NCBI GenBank assembly: GCA_946886375.1
Contig: CAMPIL010000256.1
Span: forward strand, 1-5,360
DNA length: 5,360 nt
From: an uncultured Phycisphaerales bacterium
Lineage (GTDB): Bacteria; Planctomycetota; Phycisphaerae; Phycisphaerales; SM1A02
Direction of reading: 5' to 3'
A program made the translations under genes and the position numbers. How positions within the stretch are numbered: position 1 is the first letter of the stretch; each line of letters starts with the position of its first letter. This document shows positions 4,257-5,360 of this stretch, piece by piece. Under the pieces are notes generated by a model, which was not told the origin of the DNA, ran no database searches, and worked only from the letters and a program-made list of their open reading frames with translations.

Positions 4257-5360
4257 CTATCGGCACGCGCCCCACGTATTCACGATGCCCAGCAAATCGT
4301 TCACGTTCACCGAATGATCGCCGCAAGCCGGCGCAATGTCCGCCGCGCATGCCGCAGGCGCTGGCGCACAGGGGCCCCATGTCTCGATCACCGCGAGCAG
4401 GTCGCTCACGTTCACATGCCCATCGCCATCCGGCGGGGGAGCAATGTCGGTCCGGCACATCCGCGCGCCGATCGTCGGCGTCAGCATCAAATCAAAACTG
4501 ATGTCCGAACTTGATCCGCTTGACTGATGCAATTCCACCGCGATCAGATTTGTTCCAGCCACCAGTATGCACGAATCGATCGGCGCCTCATAGAAGATGT
4601 CTTCCTTCTCATCCGCAACGGCCGAGGACGCCAGCGTCTGGTACGTGATCGCGCCGACGGGCATGTTGGATCGGAAGACTTCAGTTCCGTTGATGTACAC
4701 GACCACGCCATCATCGCGCAGCACCGCCAGGCGCAGCGCCTGGATCGTGTCCGGATTCGTCACGTCGAAGGATCTGCGGAAATAGGTGGTGATGTATTTG
4801 CTGGATGCGTTGGGACCGAACTGCACCGTGGTGGTTTCGTCATCGTCGCCGTAGCCCAGGTGCGCGCTGCCGGTGGACCAGGCTGAATCATCGAATCCCG
4901 GCATTCGCCAGCCTGTTCCCTGGTTGGAACCATTGTCGAGGTATTTCCACGCTGCGGCGGGCGGGACCAGATCAGGAACGACGCTGCCCGCGATCATGGT
5001 GTGTGCATCCAGATGCGTGCCGCCGTTCGCAATGGAATACGTCTCAAAGGTGGCGTGCAGATCGTCCACCGTCACCAGCATCGCGCCGTAGTCGGCGTTG
5101 AAGCGGTACTGCGTCTGCGGCAGGGGCGCGCCAAGGTCGTACAGGCTTTTCCCGCCGTTGCCGCAAACAAAGTATGGAATGCCGCCGACGTCGCAACGTT
5201 CGTAAGTGTGATCGTGCCCGGCGAAGACCGCGTGCGCGCCCCACTGCTTGAAGGGCCATTGCATGATCGGTTCGGAGCCGTGATTGGAACTGGAGGAAAA
5301 CGCCGCGTGATGAAACACCACGAACTTCCACGTTGCGGTCGATTTCGCCAACGACGCCTG
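4257..5360 (-). CDS. Secreted metallophosphoesterase with beta-sandwich domain and C-terminal GC-type dockerin repeats (5' end outside window)
   Basis: The frame is open to the right edge, so 367 C-terminal residues are visible and the N-terminus is missing; the TTG at 5351 is internal. Residues 1-108 are the end of a calcineurin-like phosphoesterase resembling purple acid phosphatases: KFVVFHH (12-18) and GHDHTYER (48-55, bases 5219-5196) give His ligands of the dimetal centre, and GIPYFVCGNGG follows. Residues about 135-295 form a second domain with FDDSAW, LGYGD, TTYFRRSF, LRDDGVVVYING and AVELHQ, a beta-sandwich I know from other planctomycete secreted proteins but cannot name exactly. 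The C-terminus has two dockerin-like repeats, Cys302-Cys331 and Cys338-Cys366, each with VNV-S/N-DLL and WGxC, and ends one residue after the last Cys. The likely role is extracytoplasmic phosphate-ester hydrolysis; the substrate is unknown. It converges with the dockerin-lectin gene. Confidence 0.85.
   Translation of the reverse strand, partial: QASLAKSTATWKFVVFHHAAFSSSSNHGSEPIMQWPFKQWGAHAVFAGHDHTYERCDVGGIPYFVCGNGGKSLYDLGAPLPQTQYRFNADYGAMLVTVDDLHATFETYSIANGGTHLDAHTMIAGSVVPDLVPPAAAWKYLDNGSNQGTGWRMPGFDDSAWSTGSAHLGYGDDDETTTVQFGPNASSKYITTYFRRSFDVTNPDTIQALRLAVLRDDGVVVYINGTEVFRSNMPVGAITYQTLASSAVADEKEDIFYEAPIDSCILVAGTNLIAVELHQSSGSSSDISFDLMLTPTIGARMCRTDIAPPPDGDGHVNVSDLLAVIETWGPCAPAPAACAADIAPACGDHSVNVNDLLGIVNTWGACR

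Noticed and set aside
5349..5351. TTG at 5351 as the start of the phosphoesterase
   Set aside because: The frame stays open to the window edge, and starting here would remove most of the metallophosphoesterase domain.

Overview
The window reads as chromosomal DNA from a member of the Planctomycetota, most likely a Phycisphaerae-type lineage. The main reason is that two secreted proteins carry paired dockerin-like repeats of the form Cys-x2-Asp ... Val-Asn-x-Ser/Asn-Asp-Leu-Leu ... Trp-Gly-x-Cys, a style I associate with that group. High G+C content and long signal-peptide n-regions fit, but the taxonomic call is an inference, not proof.

Layout. (1) Bases 1-927, plus strand: the C-terminal three quarters of argJ (ornithine/glutamate N-acetyltransferase, arginine biosynthesis), cut by the left edge. 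(2) Bases 928-1631: about 700 bp without a credible gene. It holds a large imperfect inverted repeat (1044-1139) and three copies of a 23-27 bp direct repeat spaced 179 and 183 bp apart (1182, 1361, 1548), which no gene explains. (3) Bases 1632-2519, minus strand: rsmJ, a 16S rRNA guanine-N2 methyltransferase. (4) Bases 2554-2940, plus strand: a small predicted lipoprotein with a Dabb (stress-responsive alpha/beta barrel) domain, divergent from rsmJ across a 34 bp gap. (5) Bases 3121-4188, plus strand: a secreted protein with two N-terminal GC-type dockerin repeats followed by a predicted concanavalin-like beta-sandwich. (6) Bases 4257-5360, minus strand: the C-terminal part of a secreted metallophosphoesterase (GHDH motif) with a beta-sandwich domain and two C-terminal GC-type dockerin repeats, cut by the right edge. 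Genes 5 and 6 converge on a perfect 32 bp palindromic terminator at 4207-4238.

How the parts relate. argJ and rsmJ are housekeeping genes with no functional tie to the rest. The right half is a small secretome patch: a predicted lipoprotein and two exported proteins whose dockerin-like modules suggest a shared sorting, anchoring or docking partner outside the window. I found no clear multi-gene undescribed system. The least explained signals are the regularly spaced repeat trio in the 928-1631 gap and the opposite-end placement of the same dockerin module in two convergent neighbours.
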